Below the pieces are notes generated by a model. It did no database searches and had not been told where the DNA came from. It saw only the letters and a program-made list of their open reading frames with translations. From Spirulina subsalsa PCC 9445 (GTDB lineage Bacteria; Cyanobacteriota; Cyanobacteriia; Cyanobacteriales; Spirulinaceae), in NCBI RefSeq assembly GCF_000314005.1, contig NZ_JH980292.1, positions 1,691,725-1,755,724 on the forward strand: a stretch of 64,000 nucleotides of DNA, in the 5' to 3' direction. This document shows, one piece after another, positions 41,050-48,995 of the stretch; the first letter of the stretch is position 1, and each line of letters starts with the position of its first letter. The position numbers and the translations under genes were made by a program.

Positions 41050-41844
41050 TTAAGCTGTCTTGACCCGACTGGATAACCCTAAACGCTCAAACATTGCCTT
41101 TCTTGCCTGAGTTGCCATGGTGTCGTCGAGGGGGGAAAGGGAAATTGGGGTTTGATATTTTTCTTCGAGGGCTTTTTGAATTAACCAGTCGGCGAGAAAG
41201 GGGTTTTTGGGCAGGAGGGGGCCGTGGGAGTAGGTGGCGATCGCATGACGATGAAAAGCGCCCTCCCCGCCATCTTGCCCGTTGTTGCCGTAGCCTTGAA
41301 TCACTTTGCCGAGGGGGGCAACCTTGCCCAGGTAGGTTCGGCCGCCATGATTCTCAAACCCAATGACAATAGGGCGTTCCCCCAGTTGCGCTTTCAGGTC
41401 TTCGGCCAGAGGGGAGGCCGTAATTTCAAAAACCACATTGCCGATACACCGGGGGGCTTCTAGGCCGGGGTGTTTGGTTTCGAGGTCTAGGACTCCTAAT
41501 CCTTCAATCCGTTGCCCCAAGGCGGGTTCATAATACTTTCCTAGGAGTTGCGGGGAACCACAGGTAAAAACTCCCGGAGTCCCGCCATCCAGTTTTTCTT
41601 TAAGGGCTTGGGCTTTTTCCCCTTGGAGATCCCGCATGACAATTTCCTGTTGCCGATCTTGCGCCCCACCCCCCACAATCAGATCCACGGTGTCAAATTG
41701 GGGGGCTTCGCTTTGACGATCGAGGGGAACAAGGGTGACATCAAAGCCTCGCCATTGCGCCCGTTTCTGTAAGCAAATCACGTTACCGCGATCGCCGTAG
41801 GTACTCATTAATTTAGGGTATAACCAACCGATTCTTAATTCCAT
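41050..41844 (-). CDS. GatD-like type 1 glutamine amidotransferase
   Basis: This 264-residue protein matches GatD, the glutaminase partner of MurT: GWLYPKLMSTYGDRGN at the start, nucleophile Cys95 in FTCGSPQLLG, and catalytic His207 in TYSHGPLLPKNP; substrate-loop motif IGFENHGGRTYLG is present. In Gram-positive bacteria MurT-GatD amidates the D-Glu of lipid II; in cyanobacteria homologues are common and the in vivo role is less clear. MurT itself is not beside this gene, so it must be elsewhere. It starts 6 bp after the TPR gene, so the two are co-expressed. Confidence 0.82.
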   Translation of the reverse strand: MELRIGWLYPKLMSTYGDRGNVICLQKRAQWRGFDVTLVPLDRQSEAPQFDTVDLIVGGGAQDRQQEIVMRDLQGEKAQALKEKLDGGTPGVFTCGSPQLLGKYYEPALGQRIEGLGVLDLETKHPGLEAPRCIGNVVFEITASPLAEDLKAQLGERPIVIGFENHGGRTYLGKVAPLGKVIQGYGNNGQDGGEGAFHRHAIATYSHGPLLPKNPFLADWLIQKALEEKYQTPISLSPLDDTMATQARKAMFERLGLSSRVKTA

Positions 41845-41850
41845 AAGAGT

Positions 41851-43077
41851 CTAGGATCTCTGTTGTTTGATTTGGATAGACTGACGGAGATAGACTTTCG
41901 CCCTCTCGTAATGGCCCAAGGCTTCATGAGTGCGGCTAAGATTGGCTAAGACAATGGCCTCCCCAAAGCGATCGCCTGTTTTCTGTTTAAAGTCCAAGGA
42001 TTTTTCATAGGCATTGAGAGCCTTAGAATAGTCCTCCCCTGCATAAAATACATTACCTAAACCACTCCAAGCTACAGACATTCCAAGGACATCCTGATGA
42101 TCTTGGCTCCAGTAGAGATATTCCTGATAAATTTTGAGAGCGTTGGCGTACTGTTTTGAGGCACAGAATAAGTTGCCTAAACTACTCAAGGATTGATCTA
42201 AGGTGTCTGTATCCTCTAATTCTTGGGCAAGGGCAATATGTTGTTGATAGTAGTAGATGGCTTGGCTCACCTCTCCTAGTTTTTGGTAGATTTTACCTAA
42301 TGCCTGTAAAAGCTTAACCCGTCCTAGGCGATCGCCAATTTGTGTTTTAATCTCCTCCGACTCTAAATAATGACTTAACGCTTGCTCCGATTTCCCCAAA
42401 GAATCATAGGCCCGACCTAGATTAGCGAGGGAATTGGACTCTCCGAGGCGATCGCCAATGGAACGCGCTATGTTCAAATGTTTCTCGAAATGCTCAATCG
42501 TTAGCTTCATCGCCAAATGAAACTCCCCTTGAGCATGATGAGTTAAGGGGATAAAACGGGGTTTTTGAACCATCCAATGCCCACTTTCTCGCTTAATCAC
42601 TAAAGATTCTTGATAGCGTTCAATGGCTTTTTGATACTGCCCCAAAGACTGCAAAGCAACACTTAAATGATCCAATACATAGGCCTCTCCCTGAGCATCC
42701 CCTAATTCCTGATAAATACTCAAAGCTTGTTGCCATGTTTGCAATGCGGAGCGAAATTGGCTGAGTTGATAAAGCTCAATCCCCTGTTGAAATAGGCAAT
42801 CTGCATCCTGTTTGGTATGAAGGTACATACTAACCGTTCCTTCTTGTGGTAAAGCAATGATAGACTGAATCACTAAAAAAGCGAATTGATGAAGACGTGA
42901 TGCCAGTTCAGATTTTCCCTCCTTGTGGAATTCTGTCCCTCGTGCCAACAATTGATACACTAGGTTAACATCTTGCCACTCTGAACAGGCTTGTAAAATG
43001 GACTCGACCTCTTCGCCATCACATTGAATGAGGTTATCGATTAACTCTTGGTAGTTACACTCAGGTTTTGTGTTCAT
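41851..43077 (-). CDS. Tetratricopeptide repeat protein
   Basis: This 408-residue, all-helical protein has at least six TPR units of the long 40-residue type (LGKIYQKLGEVSQAIYYYQQ, LGNVFYAGEDYSKALNAYEK, LANLSRTHEALGHYERAKVY), related to the LGN/Rapsyn-like repeats often fused to signalling domains in cyanobacteria. It has no catalytic domain, signal peptide or TM segment. As the first gene of the minus-strand group it may scaffold the GatD-like enzyme or the regulators. Confidence 0.85.
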   Translation of the reverse strand: MNTKPECNYQELIDNLIQCDGEEVESILQACSEWQDVNLVYQLLARGTEFHKEGKSELASRLHQFAFLVIQSIIALPQEGTVSMYLHTKQDADCLFQQGIELYQLSQFRSALQTWQQALSIYQELGDAQGEAYVLDHLSVALQSLGQYQKAIERYQESLVIKRESGHWMVQKPRFIPLTHHAQGEFHLAMKLTIEHFEKHLNIARSIGDRLGESNSLANLGRAYDSLGKSEQALSHYLESEEIKTQIGDRLGRVKLLQALGKIYQKLGEVSQAIYYYQQHIALAQELEDTDTLDQSLSSLGNLFCASKQYANALKIYQEYLYWSQDHQDVLGMSVAWSGLGNVFYAGEDYSKALNAYEKSLDFKQKTGDRFGEAIVLANLSRTHEALGHYERAKVYLRQSIQIKQQRS

Positions 43078-43343
43078 TCTGGCGCTTCTTCTTAGCCCAT
43101 CTGTCTGAGGAAGGGTTCATTTTTTCTCCCAATAATGATTTAGGGGATCTCTGACAAGGCAAGGGATTCTGAGGGTAGTTCTTTCTATTTTCTGGCAATT
43201 GAGGCACAAATTTAAGGGAACGGGCAATCTCCCCTCCGAATTTCAGGGTATTATTGATCGGCGAGCCTCCACGCAATGCTTAGAATAAACAATTTCCGCC
43301 CTTTTTCCACTTTTTATAATTTTTCCTGTTTCAAAGCCGCCTG

Positions 43344-44921
43344 ATGAATCTAACAAGTTATAACCCAACCCAAGGAGTTGTCGCTGCCGGACACCCGAAA
43401 ACGGCCGAGGCTGCTCAAACCATTCTACAAGCAGGGGGAAATGCCTTTGATGCTGTTGTTGGGGCAATGCTAGCCTCTTTTGTCGTTGAATCAACCCTGA
43501 CCTCTGCGGCTGGGGGTGGGTTCCTCCTCGCCCATACCCACCATAATCAGAATATCCTATTTGATTTTTTTACTCAAACCCCACGCCATAAAAGACCGAC
43601 CAATGAGTTAAATTTTTACCCGGTTGATGTTAATTTCGGGGAGGCAACCCAAGCCTTTTATATTGGCTTAGGATCAATGGCAGTGCCGGGGAGTTTAGCC
43701 GGGGCTTTTGCGGTTCATCAACAACTGGGTAGACTCCCTTTATCTTTAGTAGCTGAACCTACTCTTCAGTATGCCCGAAACGGCATAAAAGTTGTCCCTT
43801 TTCAATCCTTTTGTATTAATTCTTTACTTCACCCTATTTTGCTGGCTTTGCCCGAATCTCGGCAATTATACGCACCCCAAGGGACTTTAGTTCAAACAGG
43901 GGATACCCTTTATATGAGAGATTTCGCGAATACATTAGAATATATTATTGAACAGGGAATAGAGGAATTTTATCAAGGGGATATTGCCCATCAAATTGCT
44001 CAAGATTGCCAGGAACACGGGGGCTATTTAACCCTAGAGGATTTAGCCTCTTATCAAGTCATTCAACGTTCCCCGTTAAAGGTTAATTATCGAGGGCGGG
44101 AACTGTTAACGAATCCTCCCCCGAGTTCAGGGGGGGCTTTAATTGCTTTTGCCTTAAAGCTTTTAGAAAAGATTGATTTTAGGGATTTAAAATTTGCCAG
44201 TGCCACTCATCGGCAAATTCTGGCGCAAGTGATGGCTTTAACCAATGAAGCGCGCAAAGATGGTTATGATGCTCATATTTATTCGCCGGATGTTGCTGAA
44301 CAGTTTTTAGCGTTAAACCATTTACAAACCTATCAAAACTCTCTGACTCAAACGGTGAACAAATGGGGTAGCACAACCCATGTAAGTGTGATGGATGAAG
44401 AGGGGAATGCGGCTAGTGCGACGACTTCTAATGGAGAGGGTTCGTCCTATGTCATTCCGGGGACAGGGATTATGATTAATAATATGTTAGGGGAGGCGGA
44501 TTTAAACCCAGCAGGGTTTCATCAATGGCACTGTAATCAACGCATTTCTTCGATGATGGCTCCAACGATTTTACTTCAGCAGGGCAAGCCAGAAATTGTG
44601 TTAGGTTCGGGGGGATCTAATCGAATTAGAACGGTAATTTTACAGGTTATTTCTAATTTAATCGATTTTAAAATGTCGGTGCATGATGCGGTAGAAGCCC
44701 CTCGAGTTCATTGGGAAAATCAGGTGTTTCATATTGAACCGCCCTATTTACCGAATCTTGAGGAAAGTTTACAATTACCGACCGATACGGATGTGTTGTT
44801 TTGGCAAGAACAAAATATGTTTTTTGGGGGGGTTCATGCGGTACAAAAAAACACCATCGGGGAGATGGTTGGAGCAGGAGATCCCCGTCGGGGCGGGGCT
44901 GTGGAGGACAGTAAACCGTAA
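43344..44921 (+). CDS. ggt: Gamma-glutamyltransferase
   Basis: This 525-residue enzyme is of the Ntn-hydrolase family. The self-processing and nucleophilic threonine is Thr344 in GSTTHVSVMD, so cleavage would give large (1-343) and small (344-525) subunits. Substrate-binding motifs GGNAFDAVVGAMLA, LTSAAGGGFLLA and GSGGSNRIRT are intact. It hydrolyses or transfers the gamma-glutamyl group of glutathione. No signal peptide is visible, unlike the periplasmic E. coli enzyme, so it may act in the cytosol. It ends in a hairpin at 44930. Confidence 0.92.
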   Translation: MNLTSYNPTQGVVAAGHPKTAEAAQTILQAGGNAFDAVVGAMLASFVVESTLTSAAGGGFLLAHTHHNQNILFDFFTQTPRHKRPTNELNFYPVDVNFGEATQAFYIGLGSMAVPGSLAGAFAVHQQLGRLPLSLVAEPTLQYARNGIKVVPFQSFCINSLLHPILLALPESRQLYAPQGTLVQTGDTLYMRDFANTLEYIIEQGIEEFYQGDIAHQIAQDCQEHGGYLTLEDLASYQVIQRSPLKVNYRGRELLTNPPPSSGGALIAFALKLLEKIDFRDLKFASATHRQILAQVMALTNEARKDGYDAHIYSPDVAEQFLALNHLQTYQNSLTQTVNKWGSTTHVSVMDEEGNAASATTSNGEGSSYVIPGTGIMINNMLGEADLNPAGFHQWHCNQRISSMMAPTILLQQGKPEIVLGSGGSNRIRTVILQVISNLIDFKMSVHDAVEAPRVHWENQVFHIEPPYLPNLEESLQLPTDTDVLFWQEQNMFFGGVHAVQKNTIGEMVGAGDPRRGGAVEDSKP

Positions 44922-44929
44922 GCAGTTGT

Positions 44930-44952
44930 AGGGTGTGTTGGCTTCACACCCT
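44930..44952. terminator. Hairpin between ggt and caspase-like gene
   Basis: AGGGTGTG and CACACCCT enclose a 7-nt loop 8 bp after the ggt stop, followed by TCTCCTGTCTC. It is related in sequence to the GTAGGGTGTG end-repeats at 12433. Confidence 0.5.
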
Positions 44953-45000
44953 TCTCCTGTCTCTGGCCTTGACCCCTAGCCGATGGATTCCATCAGAAGC

Positions 45001-46794
45001 CTAACGCTGTCCCCGTTGCCAGCGTTCAATGGCTTTTTGAGCGGGTTCATGAGAAGGGGTTCCGGCGGGGACGAGGCGAGCGGTTTCCACGGCTTGGGAG
45101 AAATTGCCTCGGGCGGCGCGGGAGTTGGCAATTAGATAAATTTGCCGACTCCAACGCTCAATTAAATCCTGAGCGAGGGGATAACCGGGTTCGCCTTGGG
45201 GAACAGCGCGTAGGGTACTAATGCCGCGACTGTAGGAGGAGGCTTGGGTATAGCGGATCATCCGTCGGGCTGAACTGATGATTTCTTGGTTTTTGGCCTG
45301 TTGTTCCTTCTGCTGAGTCCACTGTTGAATACTTTGTTGGGCGGTTTGGTAGGTGGTGCTGGGTTCTGCGGGAACAAGACGAGCGGCGGCAATGGCGGAA
45401 TCAAATTGACCCTGATTGGCGCGTCCTCGGGCTAAGTCTAGAATAACCCCACTCCATCGGGCAATGTCCCCCTGAGCTTCGTCATAGAGGGGTGCGCCGG
45501 GGGGGATTCTCTTGGCTTCTGCGATCGCCCGACTAAAACCGGAAGCCTGATTGGTCTGAATATAAGTCCTCGCCCGAGCTAAAATCGCCTGACTTTCCTG
45601 TAAGGTTTGGGGAACCGGACTGGGTTCGGGTGTCGGGGCGGGACTTTGGGGGGCTACCGGGGTGGGTTCCGGGGCAGGAATTTCAGCCTCGGGGGCGGGT
45701 TCAGGAGCAGGTTCTGAGGGGGTTTCTGGGGGGCCTTCTGCCACTTCTCCCGTTGTCTCCTCCCCATTCCCATTCTGTAATACTGTCTCCCGACCCGTCC
45801 AAAAGATGGCTAAAATGACCAATAAAATCGCTGCACCGCCCACCCAGAAAATCCATTTTTGCCATTGGGGGGTTTTCTTGATTCCACTGGCGGGGACACC
45901 TGCGGCTCCAAGGGCTTCCTCCGGTTCTGCGGGGCTGGGGGGTGGGGTTTCCGGTTGTTCTAGGGGGGTGACGGCCTCTGCTTTGGGTGGGGTTTGCGGT
46001 GGGGTTGCGATCGCCCCTTGTTCCCCGGTGGAGGCGGAAGCACTGGCCACCATTGCCCTACTGGGTAGTAGAGACTGTTGTGCTACATCCAAGGAGGGAA
46101 TAATAATCAAAGGGTGCTGAATCGGTCGCCAGTGGTGTTCACTCACCTCCGGTAAACGTTCATAAAGATAGCTACTGAGATCATGAAGGGTGATCTCTTG
46201 GCCATAGTAGCGCAGGGCTTCTAAGAGGGCGGCGGTAAAAATGCCATGACCCAGCGCTACCGCTTCATGGGAGGACTCATCCACCTGACAGGAGAGTAAA
46301 AGGGAAACGCCCATTTCTGGCGCGATTTGGGCTAGTTGACTGCCGACAGGTTTCCCGGCAATCACCCCCGGAGAGCGGTTAATATCCAGCAGGGCGACAA
46401 TGTGACGGAAGCCCTTGCGTTGTAAACTTTCAAAGAGACTTTGAGCCGCAATCCCGGTGTTTTCAATGTCAGCCGGGTTGCCATCCATTGGCATTAGGTA
46501 ATCTACACCTTCCCAGTTGACCCCATAGCCACTGAAAAAGAACAATAAGACAGAAGTGGGGGGTTGCTCCAAGCCCTGTTCCATCCAATACTGAATCACC
46601 TCTTGGGTGGGGGCAGTAGAATGTTCCCCCACCCAAGGAGAGGCATCGGTGAGGATGAGGGATTGAGTCTGAGGGAGTCCAATTTCTTCCAGTAGGATTT
46701 GATGCAGTGCCTGGGCATCCGCTTGGGCGTAACTGAGAGGTTGGATAAATTGATAACGATTAATGCCAATTGCGATCGCAGTGTAGTCTACCAT
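45001..46794 (-). CDS. Caspase-fold (C14) protein lacking the catalytic dyad
   Basis: This 597-residue protein has an N-terminal caspase-like p20 fold (AIAIGINRYQFIQPLSYAQA, then TSVLLFFFSGYGVNWEG). The catalytic His of the usual SGHG is Tyr90, and the catalytic Cys of the DxC motif is Asn139 (LLDINRSPG), so it should be proteolytically inactive. A TM helix (312-333) and Pro/Glu-rich linker lead to four ~45-residue helical repeats (each ending AQxxIxxW; e.g. ARLVPAEPSTTYQTAQQSIQ). Cyanobacterial orthocaspases with replaced dyads are known; they may act as binding or decoy proteins. Topology would place the caspase domain in the cytosol and the repeats outside. Confidence 0.85.
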   Translation of the reverse strand: MVDYTAIAIGINRYQFIQPLSYAQADAQALHQILLEEIGLPQTQSLILTDASPWVGEHSTAPTQEVIQYWMEQGLEQPPTSVLLFFFSGYGVNWEGVDYLMPMDGNPADIENTGIAAQSLFESLQRKGFRHIVALLDINRSPGVIAGKPVGSQLAQIAPEMGVSLLLSCQVDESSHEAVALGHGIFTAALLEALRYYGQEITLHDLSSYLYERLPEVSEHHWRPIQHPLIIIPSLDVAQQSLLPSRAMVASASASTGEQGAIATPPQTPPKAEAVTPLEQPETPPPSPAEPEEALGAAGVPASGIKKTPQWQKWIFWVGGAAILLVILAIFWTGRETVLQNGNGEETTGEVAEGPPETPSEPAPEPAPEAEIPAPEPTPVAPQSPAPTPEPSPVPQTLQESQAILARARTYIQTNQASGFSRAIAEAKRIPPGAPLYDEAQGDIARWSGVILDLARGRANQGQFDSAIAAARLVPAEPSTTYQTAQQSIQQWTQQKEQQAKNQEIISSARRMIRYTQASSYSRGISTLRAVPQGEPGYPLAQDLIERWSRQIYLIANSRAARGNFSQAVETARLVPAGTPSHEPAQKAIERWQRGQR

Positions 46795-46948
46795 TTGCCC
46801 AATAAATTAGCAGTTGTCGGACATCAGTCTTCCTAAAACAACCAGTCTGATGTTGAGTCAGGTTTGTTCTTATTCTAGGTGTATTGTGGGTATTTGTTGG
46901 CGATTTCTCTAGAATTTCCCTTTTTTCCCCCACCGGATACCTGCCCAC

Positions 46949-46971
46949 AAAAAACCTCCCACAGGGGGAGG
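46949..46971 (-). terminator. Rho-independent terminator for the cupin gene
   Basis: On the minus strand CCTCCC, a 5-nt loop and GGGAGG are followed by TTTTTT, about 35 bp beyond the cupin stop. Confidence 0.75.
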
Positions 46972-47005
46972 GGCAATGTTCAGGTGAAGTTGAGTGTTGC
47001 AGGGA

Positions 47006-47494
47006 TTAGGCCGCCCGATAGAAAATTTCCTGCTGTTGGGGTTGCAGTTGGGGCAGGACTTGGGCTAATAAACGCCCTAAACGGGGAATTTCGCCACTGT
47101 TATAGACTCGAAACTCACTTTCTACCGTAGCCTCCACCGTGCGGACTCCTTGATTCAGGACGAGGGAACCACCGGGATCAGAAACAGAACGGTGGAAGGT
47201 GCCGGGGGGAATGCGCAAAATATCCCCATTGGCGACCAAGCGCACTACATGAAAGGGGTGTTCCCACGCGAAGTTCACCAGATAAAAGGTTCTCCCCCCA
47301 GTCAGGGCTAACAGATTATCCTCTTGATGGGGATGAAGGTAAAACTGCCAGTCTCCGGTTTCGCTATTGTTTGGACTGATGGCCGCCCCGTCATGGAAGA
47401 CGAGATCACGGGCGTTAGAATCCGGGACAGTGATATCAAAAAAACGGACTTGGGGGGTATCGCGGAATTTTTGGTAAGGCAGAAACTCAAACAT
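47006..47494 (-). CDS. Cupin domain protein
   Basis: This 162-residue single-domain cupin has a first motif LHPHQEDNLLALTGGRTFYL with His residues and a second, IPPGTFHRSVSDPGGSLVLN. The metal-binding set (His, His, Glu, His) is only partly matched, so activity as a dioxygenase or isomerase is open. It diverges from a LysR gene, suggesting control by that regulator. No signal peptide. Confidence 0.75.
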   Translation of the reverse strand: MFEFLPYQKFRDTPQVRFFDITVPDSNARDLVFHDGAAISPNNSETGDWQFYLHPHQEDNLLALTGGRTFYLVNFAWEHPFHVVRLVANGDILRIPPGTFHRSVSDPGGSLVLNQGVRTVEATVESEFRVYNSGEIPRLGRLLAQVLPQLQPQQQEIFYRAA

Positions 47495-47684
47495 AGATCC
47501 AGTGATAGATTACGACAGACTTAAGCAATAAAGATGCTGAATTTGGGGGGATTATTGCTCCGACTCCCCAGCAACATCGTCTGACTTGGGTTTATTAGCT
47601 AAGTAGCCTAACGGTTATTCCCAAAATGGATCAAAACTAATTCCGTATTACACTTATGCGAAAAACGAATCAATACAGGAATCG
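47495..47684. promoter_or_regulatory. Divergent cupin/LysR promoter region
   Basis: These 190 bp must contain both promoters. LysR regulators usually bind such regions at T-N11-A sites; I see no strong dyad, only an AT-rich stretch near 47640-47680. Confidence 0.35.
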
Positions 47685-48560
47685 ATGAATCTTTTCCATC
47701 TGAGGGTGTTGTTAGCAGTAGCAGAACAGGGAAATTTTTCTACGGCTGCCTTAAAGCTCGATATTTCTCAATCAGCCGTGAGTCGTGCGATCGCGTCCTT
47801 AGAGGAAGAGTTAGGCGTTTCTCTCCTCTCTCGGGGTCGATTTGGCGCAAAACCAACACGTATCGGGGAGCGGGTTATTACTCACGCCCAGCAAATGTTA
47901 GAGATTCGTGACAATATTGAGTATGAGGTCAGTCTAGAGAAGGGTTTACAACGGGGTATTGTGCGAGTAGCATCTTTTCGCAGCGCCGCCACCCATTTAT
48001 TACCCAAAGTTGTCGCACAATTTCGCCAAGCGTTCCCCAATATTGAGGTCATTATTAAGGAGCGAGATCCCCTCGGGGTAGAGCAAGCGTTACGGGAAGG
48101 GGATGCCGATATTGGGTTATTACCGTTACCTCGTTCTGAGGAATTTGAAACCTGGGAAATTGCCCGGGATGAATATGTAGTTTTGTTGCCCAAATCTGCC
48201 CAAGACATACCAGAACAATTAACTTGGGAAGAGTTATCCCAATATTCGTTTATTTTGTTTAATTATGCCGAATGTACATCGGCAGTGCGAGGCCATTGGG
48301 CGAATTCGGGCTATTCGTTTAAAGTGGCCTATGAGATTAAGGAAGATTCTACCATTGTCAGTATGGTAGCCCAAGGATTAGGCGCGGCAATCCTCCCCCG
48401 TTTGGCCGCTAAACCAATCCCCAAAGGGGTACAAGTTCGTTCTTTACCGATGCCATTAAAACGAATTATTGGCGCGGCCGTTTTAACCAATGGTTTACAA
48501 TCTCCGGCGGTTTTCGCTTTTTTAGATGCTTTACGAGGGACAGGACGGTTTCAACCGTGA
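47685..48560 (+). CDS. LysR family transcriptional regulator
   Basis: This 291-residue protein has the N-terminal winged helix-turn-helix (FSTAALKLDISQSAVSRAIA, then LEEELGVSLLSR) and a C-terminal periplasmic-binding-like effector domain (GIVRVASFRSAATHLLPKVV and IKEDSTIVSMVAQGLGAAIL). The length is typical. It probably senses a small metabolite and controls the divergent cupin gene, itself, or both. Confidence 0.9.
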   Translation: MNLFHLRVLLAVAEQGNFSTAALKLDISQSAVSRAIASLEEELGVSLLSRGRFGAKPTRIGERVITHAQQMLEIRDNIEYEVSLEKGLQRGIVRVASFRSAATHLLPKVVAQFRQAFPNIEVIIKERDPLGVEQALREGDADIGLLPLPRSEEFETWEIARDEYVVLLPKSAQDIPEQLTWEELSQYSFILFNYAECTSAVRGHWANSGYSFKVAYEIKEDSTIVSMVAQGLGAAILPRLAAKPIPKGVQVRSLPMPLKRIIGAAVLTNGLQSPAVFAFLDALRGTGRFQP

Positions 48561-48590
48561 ACCGTGATCAGCACTCAGTTTATTGTTTGC

Positions 48591-48654
48591 ATTCTCTATC
48601 ACATTGAATTCTCTATCACATTGAATTCTCTATCACATTGAATTCTCTATCACA
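48591..48654. repeat. 17-bp tandem repeat
   Basis: ATTCTCTATCACATTGA is repeated three times exactly (48591, 48608, 48625) and once in part (48642-48654), directly after the LysR gene. It is non-coding; function unknown. Confidence 0.95.
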
Positions 48655-48749
48655 ACATTCTCTTTTTGTCAAGTTTTTAAAGGTGCATTGTTAACTTAAA
48701 TAAATAAATGTTAAGATTATTGGTAATTCAGATCAACTAGGGACTAACT

Positions 48750-48995
48750 ATGATTCATCATTACAACCTCTGTAACCATTGTGGTCAAATCAGTGACCCT
48801 TCAGGCAGTATTACCGACTGGGAAAGGTGTCCGGTTTGTGGGAGTCACGACTTAGAAGCTTGCGCACCCTCAATTCAGCCTCTGGAAACTGTTCCCGTCC
48901 CAGAGACAACCTCCTTGTGGGTAAAATTCACACGGAAACTCGCTCAAAACTCCTGTACTCCCGTTAATTTTGTAGAAAGGGCTGCCATATCTTAA
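48750..48995 (+). CDS. Small zinc-ribbon protein
   Basis: This 81-residue protein has two Cys pairs, CNHC (8-11) and CPVC (28-31), spaced as a zinc ribbon (YNLCNHCGQISD and WERCPVCGSHDLEAC). The rest is low-complexity. Its 3' end overlaps the convergent kinase gene by 32 bp. No known function. Confidence 0.65.
   Translation: MIHHYNLCNHCGQISDPSGSITDWERCPVCGSHDLEACAPSIQPLETVPVPETTSLWVKFTRKLAQNSCTPVNFVERAAIS

Noticed and set aside
47640-47680. LysR T-N11-A operator
   Set aside because: Only a poor dyad (TTCCG ... CGAA) was found; not distinguishable from chance.
48591-48654. 17-bp repeats as a CRISPR array
   Set aside because: Units are directly abutting with no spacers.
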